The notes beneath the pieces were generated by a model. That model was not told the origin of the DNA and ran no database searches. It was given only the letters and a program-made list of their open reading frames with translations. Source: an uncultured Candidatus Actinomarina sp. (GTDB lineage: Bacteria > Actinomycetota > Acidimicrobiia > Actinomarinales > Actinomarinaceae). From it: a stretch of 64,000 nt of DNA. Shown here piece by piece: positions 48,498 through 56,743 of the stretch (position 1 is the stretch's first letter; each line of letters begins with the position of its first letter). The position numbers and the translations under genes were made by a program. The stretch is from assembly GCA_902596545.1 (NCBI GenBank), contig CACJUH010000005.1:44437-108436 (forward strand), given 5' to 3'.

Positions 48498-48928
48498 TTT
48501 TCATATTTTGATATAAAATCTGACAAATCTTTTTCTGCTTCTTTGACTTGCTCCGTGGAAATTTCTTGATCTCCACTCACAATACAATCAGAGTTGTCGT
48601 CGTAAAGTTTATTGATATTTGAATAAACATCCAATCTGACTTCTAAATAGTTTTTATAAACCTCTTGATAATCCCAATTTTTTTCCATATCTTTAAAAAA
48701 CTTGTCTCTGTCACTGTCTACATTATTTGGTGATATATCATCTATAAACCTATTCAGTTCAAAACTTGTATTAAAAAGCTCATTAGAAAATTCAATATAT
48801 TCTGCTTCTAGCACCTCACAAACTGTTAGATTCTCATTAATTGTCGTTTCTACTGGGTCATCAGAATTAGTAATTAAATTAGCAGAGCAAGCTGTTAAAA
48901 AAACAATAAAGACTACTAATTTTTTCAT
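48494..48928 (-). CDS. Hypothetical lipoprotein
   Basis: A 144-residue lipoprotein: signal MKKLVVFIVFLTACSANL with lipobox LTAC (~14), a short Thr-containing linker, then a mostly helical acidic domain (~35-144) with two cysteines (TVCEVLEAEY and SDCIVSGDQ) that could pair. Coiled-coil-like heptads are visible around NELFNTSFELNRFIDD and EQVKEAEKDLSDFI. No family recognised. Starts ~32 nt from the divergent NDH-2 gene. Confidence 0.7.
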   Translation of the reverse strand: MKKLVVFIVFLTACSANLITNSDDPVETTINENLTVCEVLEAEYIEFSNELFNTSFELNRFIDDISPNNVDSDRDKFFKDMEKNWDYQEVYKNYLEVRLDVYSNINKLYDDNSDCIVSGDQEISTEQVKEAEKDLSDFISKYEN

Positions 48929-48960
48929 AATCTTTAATCAATTATATGGGAAGTTCTTAA

Positions 48961-50229
48961 ATGTACATATATAATTTTATTATTGTGCAAACAGTTATTG
49001 TCATTGGAGCTGGTTTTGGAGGATTGAACTTTCTTCGAAATGCCACCAAATCAAAAAATATTCAGTTTATTTTAATTGATAAACAAAATCACCATTTGTT
49101 TCAACCCCTCTTGTATCAAGTTGCAACTGCAACATTGTCTCCAGCAAATATTGCTTTTCCCGTCAGAAGGATGTTCAAAAATACAAAAAATGTAAAAGTA
49201 ATTTTAGATGAAGTAATAGATATAAACAGAGATAGTAAAAACATTAAACTTTCTACAGGAGATGTTTTAAATTATGATCAACTTGTAGTTTCTACAGGAT
49301 CTTTACATTCATACTTTGGTAACGATAATTGGTCACAGTACTCAAATGGTCTTAAAGGAATTAATGATGCTCTAATCATTCGTGAAAATTTATTAAAAGC
49401 CTTTGAAAAAGCTGAGAATGAAAATGATGATAAAAGAAAGCAGGAATACTTAAATTTTGTCATTATTGGTGGTGGTCCAACTGGAGTTGAAATGGCAGGT
49501 TCAATTGCTGAAATTGCTTTTAATACCATAAGAAAAGAATTTGATAATTTTAACTCAGAAGACCCAAACGTTTACTTAATCGAAGCAAGCAAAGGGGTAT
49601 TACCAATGTTCAGTGATAAATTATCTCAAAAAGCTGAAAAGTATCTGAAAGATTTTGGAGTCACTGTACTTAAGAATGAAAAAGTAGAAAATATAGATGA
49701 ATCTACTGTTTATACAAATAAAAGGATTATTAAGTCAAATAACATTATCTGGGCAGCAGGAAATAAAGCCTCAACTCTAATAGCAAAACTAAATACCAAT
49801 ACAGATGAAAGTGGAAGAGCCATTGTTGATTCATTTTGCTCATTAATTGATGATAGGGATGTTTATGTAATTGGAGATGCTGCCCATTACAAAGACACGA
49901 ATAACCAACCATTACCAGGAATAGCTCCGGTTGCAATACAGCAGGGCAAATATGTCTCTAACATTATTAGAAATAACAATAAAAGAAATGAAAATAAGCC
50001 GTTTAAGTTTTCAGACAAAGGAATGTTAGCCACGGTTGGTAAATATAAAGCAATTGGAAAAATTGGCAATTTAGAAATTTCTGGAATTACAGCCTGGTTA
50101 TTTTGGAGTGTCATTCATATTGTTTATCTCATTGGATATCGTTTGAAACTTCTTGTTATTATTGAATGGATTTTCTCTTATTTGTTTAATAAAAAAGGGA
50201 CAAGATTAATTTACAGAGAAGAAAACTAA
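48961..50229 (+). CDS. ndh: Type II NADH dehydrogenase (NDH-2)
   Basis: A 422-residue flavoprotein that passes electrons from NADH to quinone without proton pumping. FAD motif VIVIGAGFGGLNFLR (~residue 12), HHLFQPLLYQVATATLSP (quinone-site region), NADH motif VIIGGGPTGVEMAGSIAE (~residue 165), second FAD motif VYVIGDAAHYKDTNNQPLPG (in part) and the C-terminal amphipathic membrane-binding region with YLFNKKGTRLIY. Start ATG 48961 has GGGAAG upstream; GTG 48985 is an alternative. Confidence 0.95.
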   Translation: MYIYNFIIVQTVIVIGAGFGGLNFLRNATKSKNIQFILIDKQNHHLFQPLLYQVATATLSPANIAFPVRRMFKNTKNVKVILDEVIDINRDSKNIKLSTGDVLNYDQLVVSTGSLHSYFGNDNWSQYSNGLKGINDALIIRENLLKAFEKAENENDDKRKQEYLNFVIIGGGPTGVEMAGSIAEIAFNTIRKEFDNFNSEDPNVYLIEASKGVLPMFSDKLSQKAEKYLKDFGVTVLKNEKVENIDESTVYTNKRIIKSNNIIWAAGNKASTLIAKLNTNTDESGRAIVDSFCSLIDDRDVYVIGDAAHYKDTNNQPLPGIAPVAIQQGKYVSNIIRNNNKRNENKPFKFSDKGMLATVGKYKAIGKIGNLEISGITAWLFWSVIHIVYLIGYRLKLLVIIEWIFSYLFNKKGTRLIYREEN

Positions 50230-50235
50230 ATCTAT

Positions 50236-50286
50236 TGACAATTGTGGGCCTAGTTAGATTTGAACTAACGACCTCATCCTTATCAG
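50236..50286 (-). repeat. Distal att repeat with truncated tRNA-Ile 3' fragment
   Basis: A 51-bp copy identical to 51373-51423. Positions 50245-50286 (minus strand) correspond to CTGATAAGG (anticodon side) through the T arm and acceptor strand ending TAGGCCCA. The 5' half of the tRNA is missing, so this is a non-functional fragment marking the outer boundary of the element. Confidence 0.92.
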
Positions 50287-50407
50287 AGATTTAAATAGGT
50301 ATATGGCTACCTATGGAGATATACGACTAATTTATGCCCAGCATTAACAGGCTTATACGAAAGCATCTCAAACCATATGAAGACATACGATTAAAAATTA
50401 AATATTT

Positions 50408-50426
50408 AGTAGGGGATTAGTAGGGG
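50408..50426 (+). repeat. 19-bp flanking repeat, copy 1
   Basis: AGTAGGGGATTAGTAGGGG, itself two AGTAGGGG words separated by ATT. It lies just beyond the 3' end of the GIY-YIG gene. The same 19-mer occurs at 51304-51322. Confidence 0.9.
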
Positions 50427-50429
50427 GAT

Positions 50430-51284
50430 TTACTTTGTCTTGAGTTGTTTATTTACTAACTTTATTGACTCTAAATTTAAACCATCTACTTTTAAATAGT
50501 TTTCAAACATACTAGCTAAAAATCTTATTGAAAAAGTTTCTAAACTTTCCAACATAAAACTGTAGTCAGGGTGCATTTCAAAATACATAAACTTATCAAA
50601 TGTATCCATAGCAACTCGGCTTGAATTTTCTTTTACTCTGTTACCAAAAATATTTGCTTTACCAACATAGATTTGATTTTCATTTGAATTATGTAATAAA
50701 TAAATAACATTGGTTCTATTTTTGTAATTCTTCAGTTCTTTTTTGTCCATCCATTTTGTCGAATAATCTACAAAAAGCTTATCTTTACTTTTTTTCTTAT
50801 TATTTTCATCTTGCCAAAAAGCAAATAAATTTTTGTCCTCAAGAAAATTAAACATTGCATCAAATTCAGTTTCTTGTTTAGAAACTATTTTGACTTGAAA
50901 ATTATTACCATCTAAATGATTAAACTCTAATAACTCTTTTAATTTTGGCTTTGACTTGTCGATTGTTGTTGCATAGCTATAAATAGCAAGTTTTCTTAGT
51001 GCTTTTAATGTATCTCTTTCTTGGTTATAGAAGATTTGTACAACTTCTCTTTCTGGATAAATTGTTTCGGATCTATTTTTAATTTTTCCTTTGTTATTAA
51101 TTCTCGCAATTCTAATTTTTGCATTATATTTTTTTCTATTAATTTCGAGAGTGATTGGTGTAAGCAAGTTCCCCTCTTTGAGTGAGAAGTATTCTTTGAA
51201 TTCTGGATAAGTTTCTTTTTTTAAAGTAAAGCCCCAGTAGAAAAATGTATATCCTGGTACAACATAAAATGTATTTAAACTCAT
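50430..51284 (-). CDS. GIY-YIG nuclease domain protein
   Basis: A 284-residue protein. The GIY-YIG-like core is at about residues 190-250: NVIYLLHNSNENQIYVGKAN (GIY becomes IYL, YIG becomes YVG) followed by NIFGNRVKENS with the conserved Arg region, and a Glu in MLESLETF. The N-terminal ~190 residues, rich in Lys and Asn, are unrecognised and could bind DNA. Several restriction enzymes and homing nucleases use this fold; no methyltransferase is nearby. TAAAAT lies 6 nt before the ATG. It is the sole gene of the tRNA-Ile element. Confidence 0.75.
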   Translation of the reverse strand: MSLNTFYVVPGYTFFYWGFTLKKETYPEFKEYFSLKEGNLLTPITLEINRKKYNAKIRIARINNKGKIKNRSETIYPEREVVQIFYNQERDTLKALRKLAIYSYATTIDKSKPKLKELLEFNHLDGNNFQVKIVSKQETEFDAMFNFLEDKNLFAFWQDENNKKKSKDKLFVDYSTKWMDKKELKNYKNRTNVIYLLHNSNENQIYVGKANIFGNRVKENSSRVAMDTFDKFMYFEMHPDYSFMLESLETFSIRFLASMFENYLKVDGLNLESIKLVNKQLKTK

Positions 51285-51303
51285 ATTTCTATTTTATAAA
51301 TCA

Positions 51304-51322
51304 AGTAGGGGATTAGTAGGGG
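51304..51322 (+). repeat. 19-bp flanking repeat, copy 2
   Basis: AGTAGGGGATTAGTAGGGG, identical to 50408-50426, 20 nt upstream of the GIY-YIG start codon. Together the two copies bracket the gene exactly, suggesting recombinase or nuclease recognition sites or a past cassette insertion. Confidence 0.9.
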
Positions 51323-51372
51323 CATTTTGTATTTTCTTGCTTAGTGCATAAGTGAAATCTGAAAAACCCTTA

Positions 51373-51423
51373 TGACAATTGTGGGCCTAGTTAGATTTGA
51401 ACTAACGACCTCATCCTTATCAG
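51373..51423 (-). repeat. Proximal att repeat within intact tRNA-Ile
   Basis: The 51-bp repeat copy that forms the 3' half of the functional tRNA-Ile gene plus 9 downstream bases. After this point the two copies diverge: GGATGCG here versus AGATTTA at the distal copy. Confidence 0.92.
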
Positions 51424-51456
51424 GGATGCGCTCTAACCAGGCTGAGCTATAGGCCC
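51382..51456 (-). tRNA. tRNA-Ile(GAT)
   Basis: Read on the minus strand: acceptor GGGCCTA pairs with TAGGCCC, D arm AGCTCAG, anticodon loop CTGATAA with anticodon GAT, T loop GTTCAAATC. 75 nt, no encoded CCA. Its 3' half is the integration site of the adjacent mini-element. It is paired with tRNA-Ala(TGC), as in rRNA operon spacers, but no rRNA is present here. Confidence 0.96.
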
Positions 51457-51544
51457 TTATGTCTAATTAACATTAGTCTATCAAAAGAAATATTTAAATT
51501 TTTTTTTCATTTACTCTCAAATTCGAGGCATAATATTAAAGCGA

Positions 51545-51617
51545 GGGGATGTAGCTCAGCTGGAAGAGCACCTGCTTTGCAAGCAGGGGGTCGTGGGTTC
51601 AAGTCCCATCATCTCCA
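51545..51617 (+). tRNA. tRNA-Ala(TGC)
   Basis: Acceptor GGGGATG pairs with CATCTCC (one G-T), D arm AGCTCAGCTGG, anticodon stem-loop CCTGC TTTGCAA GCAGG with anticodon TGC, T loop GTTCAAGTC. 73 nt, no encoded CCA. It is divergent from tRNA-Ile. Confidence 0.97.
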
Positions 51618-51637
51618 CAATAAGGTAATCTAAATAT

Positions 51638-51823
51638 ATGGATAAAAAAGATTTAGAAAATTTATCTGAGCAAGAGCTGTCTGAATTAAAAGATTCTATT
51701 GATGAAACAATAGCAAACAAAAGATATAAAAAATCATTTTCAGCAACCAACACAAAAGGAGTTGCGATAGCTTGGATTATTTTTGGTGTACTAATTGCCT
51801 CCTATAGATATTTCTCAATGTAA
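51638..51823 (+). CDS. Small membrane protein with shared N-terminal helix motif
   Basis: A 61-residue protein: residues 1-32 (MDKKDLENLSEQELSELKDS and the following IDETIANKRYKK) are charged and helical; residues ~40-57 form one membrane helix (GVAIAWIIFGVLIASYRY). The N-terminal part is nearly the same as the start of the protein at 38066, indicating a common module. Its stop overlaps the next ATG (TAATG). No known family. Confidence 0.7.
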   Translation: MDKKDLENLSEQELSELKDSIDETIANKRYKKSFSATNTKGVAIAWIIFGVLIASYRYFSM

Positions 51824-52053
51824 TGGACTATTTAGTAGCACTTTTAATAGGGTTTGTTGTATTCAGATTTTTACGTAACTCAATATCATCGTTGGCAAGC
51901 ATACCTCCAGAACTTGATACAGACGATGTTGTTGAAATCTCACAATCATTTAGCTGTAATAAGTGCGGTACACAACTTACTATCAATAGGCAATCAGTTG
52001 TTGCTAATGAACCTCCAAAACACTGTAAGGAAGAAATGCAACCTCTTGATTAA
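51823..52053 (+). CDS. Small membrane-anchored zinc-ribbon-like protein
   Basis: A 76-residue protein with an N-terminal membrane helix (DYLVALLIGFVVFRFLRNS) and a C-terminal soluble part with CNKCGTQLTI and PKHCKEEM. CxxC plus His-Cys are plausible zinc ligands, and the spacing resembles actinobacterial small proteins with CG..........PKHCGEEM. Translationally coupled to the preceding gene. Function unknown. Confidence 0.7.
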   Translation: MDYLVALLIGFVVFRFLRNSISSLASIPPELDTDDVVEISQSFSCNKCGTQLTINRQSVVANEPPKHCKEEMQPLD

Positions 52054-52144
52054 TGAATTTTTCTAGAAAATCACTTTCAAGATGACAACTCTTTTAATGA
52101 TGCGATTCAAGAATTAAAAGACGAATGTCTATTGGATTAAATTA

Positions 52145-52399
52145 TTAGTTGTAGTTCGTCGTCATTAAAAATCCACCGCCAATTAGCGCTAGACCACTCC
52201 ATAAATACCATTTCGATACTGAACCGGGCAAAAGTGTTAAGTAATTAAAAACTATCAGCAAAACTCCAATAATCATCAATGAAGACATTGTTATAACATA
52301 CCATCTCGGAGAAGGCCCTTTCCCCGAGGACATTTGACTCGATATATTTTTTGATTGAGTAGGCCTGTTATTTTTCGTTCTTTTTTTGGATACTGGCAT
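52145..52399 (-). CDS. crgA: Cell division protein CrgA
   Basis: An 84-residue protein: basic N-terminus (SKKRTKNNRPT), the family motif SPRWYVITMSSLMIIGVLLI in the first helix, then NYLTLLPG and a second helix with LWSGLALIGGGFLMTTN. CrgA is an actinobacteria-specific divisome factor that interacts with FtsZ, FtsQ and penicillin-binding proteins. It is near the PASTA kinase gene, as in Mycobacterium. It is 16 nt after mutY. Confidence 0.92.
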   Translation of the reverse strand: MPVSKKRTKNNRPTQSKNISSQMSSGKGPSPRWYVITMSSLMIIGVLLIVFNYLTLLPGSVSKWYLWSGLALIGGGFLMTTNYN

Positions 52400-52415
52400 A
52401 ATTTACAACTTAATA

Positions 52416-53249
52416 TCAACCAGGATATATTTCAACAAGATTATTTGTATTCAACTTTACTAAACCATCTTTTTGCATCTTTTTTAATATTTCATTCAGT
52501 CTATCTTGATCGGCGTCCAATTCCTGTTGTATTGTGTTGACCTTCAGATTTCCTTTTTTTAGAAGTAATTTAATCAGATTTCCTCTAAGTTCTCTATTAG
52601 ATCCAGAAAACTTTTCTATAGGCTTTGTTTCATAATTAAAATATTTTTCACAGGTATTTTCAAGTGGACAATCTGAACATAATGGACTTCGAGGCTTACA
52701 AATACTACTTCCAAAATCCATGAAAGCTTGATTTAAATTTCTCGAATTTGTATTTTTTAAAAGCAAAGATGAAAAATGATCGATATATTTTTTTGGATTT
52801 TCAACACCAAAATATCTAGAAATAATTCGTTTTACATTTATATCTTCAGTTATTACTTGTTCATTGTATGCAAAAGATAGTATTGCATTTTCTGTATAAG
52901 GTCCTACACCTGGTAACTGTTGGAAGTCAGGATATAAATCGTCAAAAGACTTCTCAGCTATTATTTTTGATGACTCAAACATTCTTTTGGCCCTGCTGTT
53001 ATAACCTAAACCTGACCACATCTTTAATACCTTTTTAAATGAAGTAGTAGCCATATCATTTGGAGTAGGAAATTCTTTTATAAATTTCTTAAAATACTTA
53101 TCCGCCCTATCTAGCTGGGTTTGTTGAGAGATTACTTCAAGCAAGTAAATACTCCAAGGGTCAGAATTGTTTCTCCAGGCATATTCTCTTTTATTATATT
53201 TGTACCAATGTAAAAGTACGTTCTTGAAATTTTTAGTTTTAACTTCCAA
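52416..53249 (-). CDS. mutY: A/G-specific adenine glycosylase, short form
   Basis: A 277-residue HhH-GPD glycosylase that removes adenine mispaired with 8-oxoguanine. The catalytic Glu is in EVISQQTQLDRA (~residue 34), the helix-hairpin-helix in LPGVGPYTENAI with Asp in EDINVKR, and the 4Fe-4S cluster in CKPRSPLCSDCPLENTC. The usual C-terminal NUDIX-like 8-oxoG recognition domain is missing; instead ~60 residues form a winged-helix-like tail (VNTIQQELDADQDRLNEILK). Overlaps the kinase gene by 11 nt. Confidence 0.9.
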   Translation of the reverse strand: MEVKTKNFKNVLLHWYKYNKREYAWRNNSDPWSIYLLEVISQQTQLDRADKYFKKFIKEFPTPNDMATTSFKKVLKMWSGLGYNSRAKRMFESSKIIAEKSFDDLYPDFQQLPGVGPYTENAILSFAYNEQVITEDINVKRIISRYFGVENPKKYIDHFSSLLLKNTNSRNLNQAFMDFGSSICKPRSPLCSDCPLENTCEKYFNYETKPIEKFSGSNRELRGNLIKLLLKKGNLKVNTIQQELDADQDRLNEILKKMQKDGLVKLNTNNLVEIYPG

Positions 53250-55014
53250 AACTTAATTCAACAAACCCTTCAGGATCAATAAACTCACCTTCTCTTGGAT
53301 TTTGCTCACTTACTCTTCCTCCAGTATCCCCACTTGCTGACGGTAGGAGGCCTATTTCTTGTAATATATTAGATGCTTCTTGATAAGTAAATCCAATTAA
53401 GTTTGGTACCTCAACTTTAAGCCCAATTGAAACTATTACCTGAATTACTTGATCAATTGTTACTAGTTCACCCGCACGTGGAATCGTGTGTGACACAAGT
53501 CCCACAGAAACATCCTCAGAGTATTCTTCTATAAACTCATATTCAAAGCCAAGTGTTTCAAGAATTTGGATAGCATCAACTATAGACTTTCTTGATAGAT
53601 CGCTTATTTCAATCAAGCTTGGTCCAGCTGAAATAACTAAATCTACTGTTGAGTCAGGACTCATTTTTGTTCCAGCAATTGGGTTTTGAGAAATAATAAA
53701 TCCTCGAGGAATATTATCATCGTTTATTTCCAGTTGCTGCCCCACTTGAAAGCCGCTTTCCTTAATAACATAAACTCCTCTTGCTACTTCAAGATCTACA
53801 ACGTAAGGAATAGGGAATGCTTCAGGACCTACCGAAACAATAATTGTCACTAATGTATCAGGATTAGTAATGGTGTTTGCAGGTGGCTGTGTTGTAATAA
53901 CAAAACCTGCAGGAACTGAAGAGTCAGCAGCATTTTCAATTCCTACAATAAACCCAAGTGACTGTAAATCATTGAGTGCTTGTGCTTGTTCACTTCCAGT
54001 TAAGTCAGGTATCTCAACCAACGTTGGTGCACCACCGTCAACAGGAAGACCATCAAAAACATTTGATAATGCCCAAACAGTTCCAAACACAAGTGCTACG
54101 GATATTATTAATGCAGGTAGAGTAAATCTAAATTTTATTTTTGGGTTAGTTAAATCAACTAGATTTTCTTGAGTTTGATTAATTTGTATTTGTTTCCTTT
54201 GTTGCAACAGTAAAGCTCTTAAGTCTTCAGCAGACTTAAATCTATCGGACGGCCTTTTTTCAAGAAGTTTTAATACTGCATTTTCTAGTGCTTTTGGTAT
54301 GTCTTTTCTGTAATTTGATAATTTCTCTGGCTTATCAGTTAAGTGTTTTGTAGCAGTGGCAATCGGTGAATCACCAGTAAATGGTGGTTTTCCAGATATT
54401 AGCTCATAAAGCACTGTACCAAGAGAATACAAATCTGATTCAAACGAAACTGGTTTACCTTGTGCTTGTTCAGGAGAGATATAGCTTGCTGTTCCAAGTA
54501 CAGCTCCAGTTTTAGTGATATCACTCTCTTCATTTTGCAATGAAACTATGCCAAAATCTGTAACTTTAACTTTACCGTCTGGAGTGATCATTATATTTCC
54601 TGGTTTAATATCTCTATGAACCAAACCACGCTTATGTGCTTCTTTAAGACCATTAGCAACTTGCGATCCGATATACAAAATATCATTTAATCCGACTGTT
54701 CTGTTGCCAGAGATTATAGAAGTTAAAGTGTTGCCTTCTATGTATTCCATTACAAAATAGGGCTCATCTTCAATTCCCCAATCAAATATCTGGACTATAT
54801 TTGGGTGGTTTAAATTAGCAGCTGTTTGGGCTTCACGTCTGAAACGATCAACAAACTTTTCCTGATTAACATAATTTGGTTTCAGCGTCTTGATTGCTAC
54901 ATCCCTTTGAAGTTGTTTGTCTCTTGCTTTATAGACAAACGCCATTCCACCCTCACCTAGGATTTCCACAATCTCATATCGCTCTTTAATAATTTGTCCA
55001 ATTTTCATAATCAA
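53239..55014 (-). CDS. pknB: PASTA-domain serine/threonine protein kinase
   Basis: A 591-residue membrane kinase. The kinase domain (~10-275) has GEGGMAFVYKA, the ATP lysine in VAIKTLKP, catalytic loop HRDIKPGNIM and DFGI. One membrane helix follows (~297-317, ALIISVALVFGTVWAL), then four PASTA repeats to the end (each with a P-DL..-A...L...GF pattern and a GP.. end). It senses peptidoglycan or lipid II and controls growth and division. Paired with the phosphatase gene (4-nt overlap). The usual rodA, pbpA and FHA genes are absent here. Confidence 0.95.
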   Translation of the reverse strand: MIMKIGQIIKERYEIVEILGEGGMAFVYKARDKQLQRDVAIKTLKPNYVNQEKFVDRFRREAQTAANLNHPNIVQIFDWGIEDEPYFVMEYIEGNTLTSIISGNRTVGLNDILYIGSQVANGLKEAHKRGLVHRDIKPGNIMITPDGKVKVTDFGIVSLQNEESDITKTGAVLGTASYISPEQAQGKPVSFESDLYSLGTVLYELISGKPPFTGDSPIATATKHLTDKPEKLSNYRKDIPKALENAVLKLLEKRPSDRFKSAEDLRALLLQQRKQIQINQTQENLVDLTNPKIKFRFTLPALIISVALVFGTVWALSNVFDGLPVDGGAPTLVEIPDLTGSEQAQALNDLQSLGFIVGIENAADSSVPAGFVITTQPPANTITNPDTLVTIIVSVGPEAFPIPYVVDLEVARGVYVIKESGFQVGQQLEINDDNIPRGFIISQNPIAGTKMSPDSTVDLVISAGPSLIEISDLSRKSIVDAIQILETLGFEYEFIEEYSEDVSVGLVSHTIPRAGELVTIDQVIQVIVSIGLKVEVPNLIGFTYQEASNILQEIGLLPSASGDTGGRVSEQNPREGEFIDPEGFVELSFGS

Positions 55015-55664
55015 ATCACATTTATTATTATTGCCGATATATTATCTTTTGGGTTTTGTAAAAGAACTTCACTGATGAGTGATTCAGCAGTAACTCCATC
55101 CATTAATTTATTCTTAAGGTATTCATCACCTATTTCGTTATAAACCCCATCTGTACATAAAAACACAACATCACCACTTGTAAGTTGAAAATCTTTAGTT
55201 TGAATCTTTAATTTTTCTTTACTGCCCAAAGCCTGCGTAAGTACATTTTGATAACCAGGAACATTTTCATCTTTAGTGAGCTGTATTAAATTTCTATTAT
55301 TTAGTACATAACACCTACTGTCTCCAACATGAGCAAGGTGGAGAACTTTTTCTTGATCAACTTTCACAATAGTCATTGTTGTGCCCATACCAGTTGCATC
55401 AGAATGTTTTTTTTGATAATCCAGAATATTTTTATTGGCCAAATTTACATAATCAGAAATATCCGCGAGACTATCATCCATTACTTCAGAAGCTATGAGG
55501 CTAGCAACTTCACCTTTTTTATGACCACCCATTCCATCAAATATTCCAGCTTTTATTGGTAAGTTTGAAGAGCCTGACTTATCGGGGTATATAGCATCCT
55601 CGTTTTTCTCTCTAATCGGACCGCATTCAGTTTTTACTGTCCATATCGCTTTGCTGTTTTTCAT
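55011..55664 (-). CDS. pstP: PP2C-type serine/threonine phosphatase
   Basis: A 217-residue soluble phosphatase. Metal-binding motifs are intact: EDAIYPD near residue 22, GIFDGMGGHKKGE (~38), HVGDSRCYVL (~114), LCTDGVYNEIGD and the C-terminal DNISAIIINV. It reverses phosphorylation by the adjoining PASTA kinase. It lacks the membrane helix and extracellular domain present in mycobacterial PstP. Overlaps the kinase gene by 4 nt. Confidence 0.94.
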   Translation of the reverse strand: MKNSKAIWTVKTECGPIREKNEDAIYPDKSGSSNLPIKAGIFDGMGGHKKGEVASLIASEVMDDSLADISDYVNLANKNILDYQKKHSDATGMGTTMTIVKVDQEKVLHLAHVGDSRCYVLNNRNLIQLTKDENVPGYQNVLTQALGSKEKLKIQTKDFQLTSGDVVFLCTDGVYNEIGDEYLKNKLMDGVTAESLISEVLLQNPKDNISAIIINVI

Positions 55665-55756
55665 TTAGTAATAATGATAGTTGTGAAATGTATTTGTTTT
55701 CTTAGACTTAGTAAAGATGTACAATATTGTTCGTAAAGACAAACAGATCAGCACAA

Positions 55757-56740
55757 ATGAGAAATAACATATTTAAAATAACAGGATTAACAATAGCAAT
55801 CGCTTTGCTCTCATATGTTTTAATCACTTACTTTGATGAATTAAACCAAGCTGAAGAGTTTAATCAATTCCTATCAGACGCAGCAACAATCTCTGAAATA
55901 CATAATTCAAATTCAGCAAACTTTAAGGACCTTCTCGACTTTTCAGAAGTTAGCAGAGAAAGATTTGAAAATAACATCAATAATATTCGTACAAACTCCC
56001 AAGAAGCATATCAACTTTTAAACTCAAGCAACACTGGATACACTTCCAAGGAAAAGCAATTATTAGAAATAGCTGTTAATAGTTGGTTAGAGGGAATAGA
56101 GTTATTCGAAGTTTCAATAATTACACTTATTGATAATCCAAACTCTATCAATATTGAGGAATCAATAGCGCAAAGCATCATCGATCTCTCTATTGGTGAT
56201 GAAGCGTATTCTGAATTTCTATTTCTTTTAAGACAGAATGCTTCAATTGATGGAACTTTTTTACCAAATTTTTACCAAATTGAATATATAGGAATTGAAG
56301 ATAATTCATATCAATTTGCAGACCTACTCGTCGATAAAGCAAAAAGAAGTACAGGTGGTTTATTCTTACAGAAAAATCTCGCTGTTGCAGGAACTGAATT
56401 TGTTCCAATGCCAATCGCTTTTACGGAAGACAATGTAGCTGTTCTCCTTGACGAACCTGCTGCTCTTCAAGTTGTCATATCAAATGAGGGAAATATTGAT
56501 TCTTACGATATAGTGGTACTAATTTTAGTGACAGACGAGTTCGGTGAAACTGTATATGAATCTCAGAATAAAATCAGCTCAATAGGACCCAAAGAAAGCA
56601 AAATTTTTCTTACTGACCCCATTAATATAGAAAAAGGTATCCAACACGAATGGTTTATAAAAATTGAAGAAATTGAAGACGAAGAGGAACTTACAGACAA
56701 CTTGTTGTCAGTTTATGGTTTCATACCACCAGAAAGCTAA
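55757..56740 (+). CDS. Membrane-anchored extracytoplasmic protein, function unknown
   Basis: A ~327-residue protein with an N-terminal membrane helix (~5-25, IFKITGLTIAIALLSYVLI), a mainly helical domain (~30-190), and a C-terminal beta domain (~220-315) with PAALQVVISNEGNIDSYDIV and ETVYESQNKISSIGPKES, resembling a CARDB/Ig-like fold. I chose ATG 55757 because the in-frame TTG at 55727 gives an implausible leader. It is divergent from pstP and 3 nt before serS. Family not recognised. Confidence 0.75.
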   Translation: MRNNIFKITGLTIAIALLSYVLITYFDELNQAEEFNQFLSDAATISEIHNSNSANFKDLLDFSEVSRERFENNINNIRTNSQEAYQLLNSSNTGYTSKEKQLLEIAVNSWLEGIELFEVSIITLIDNPNSINIEESIAQSIIDLSIGDEAYSEFLFLLRQNASIDGTFLPNFYQIEYIGIEDNSYQFADLLVDKAKRSTGGLFLQKNLAVAGTEFVPMPIAFTEDNVAVLLDEPAALQVVISNEGNIDSYDIVVLILVTDEFGETVYESQNKISSIGPKESKIFLTDPINIEKGIQHEWFIKIEEIEDEEELTDNLLSVYGFIPPES

Positions 56741-56743
56741 TTT

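Larger units (their letters stand above)
50236..51423. mobile_element. Mini integrative element at tRNA-Ile, flanked by 51-bp direct repeats
   Basis: A 1.14-kb insertion whose ends are 51-bp perfect direct repeats (50236-50286 and 51373-51423). The repeat contains the 3' half of tRNA-Ile from the anticodon to the acceptor end plus 9 flanking bases, the classic attachment site of tyrosine-recombinase elements. Inside are a single GIY-YIG nuclease gene, two 19-bp repeats flanking it, and three ATACGA words (50321, 50355, 50385). No integrase gene is present, so it is either a remnant or moves with help in trans. Confidence 0.75.

Noticed and set aside
52054..52139. A 27-codon frame (reading FLENHFQDDNSFNDAIQELK) after the zinc-ribbon gene
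   Set aside because: Amino-acid composition looks protein-like, but it has no start codon (preceded by TGA) and no recognisable family. It may be a gene remnant; not enough to call.
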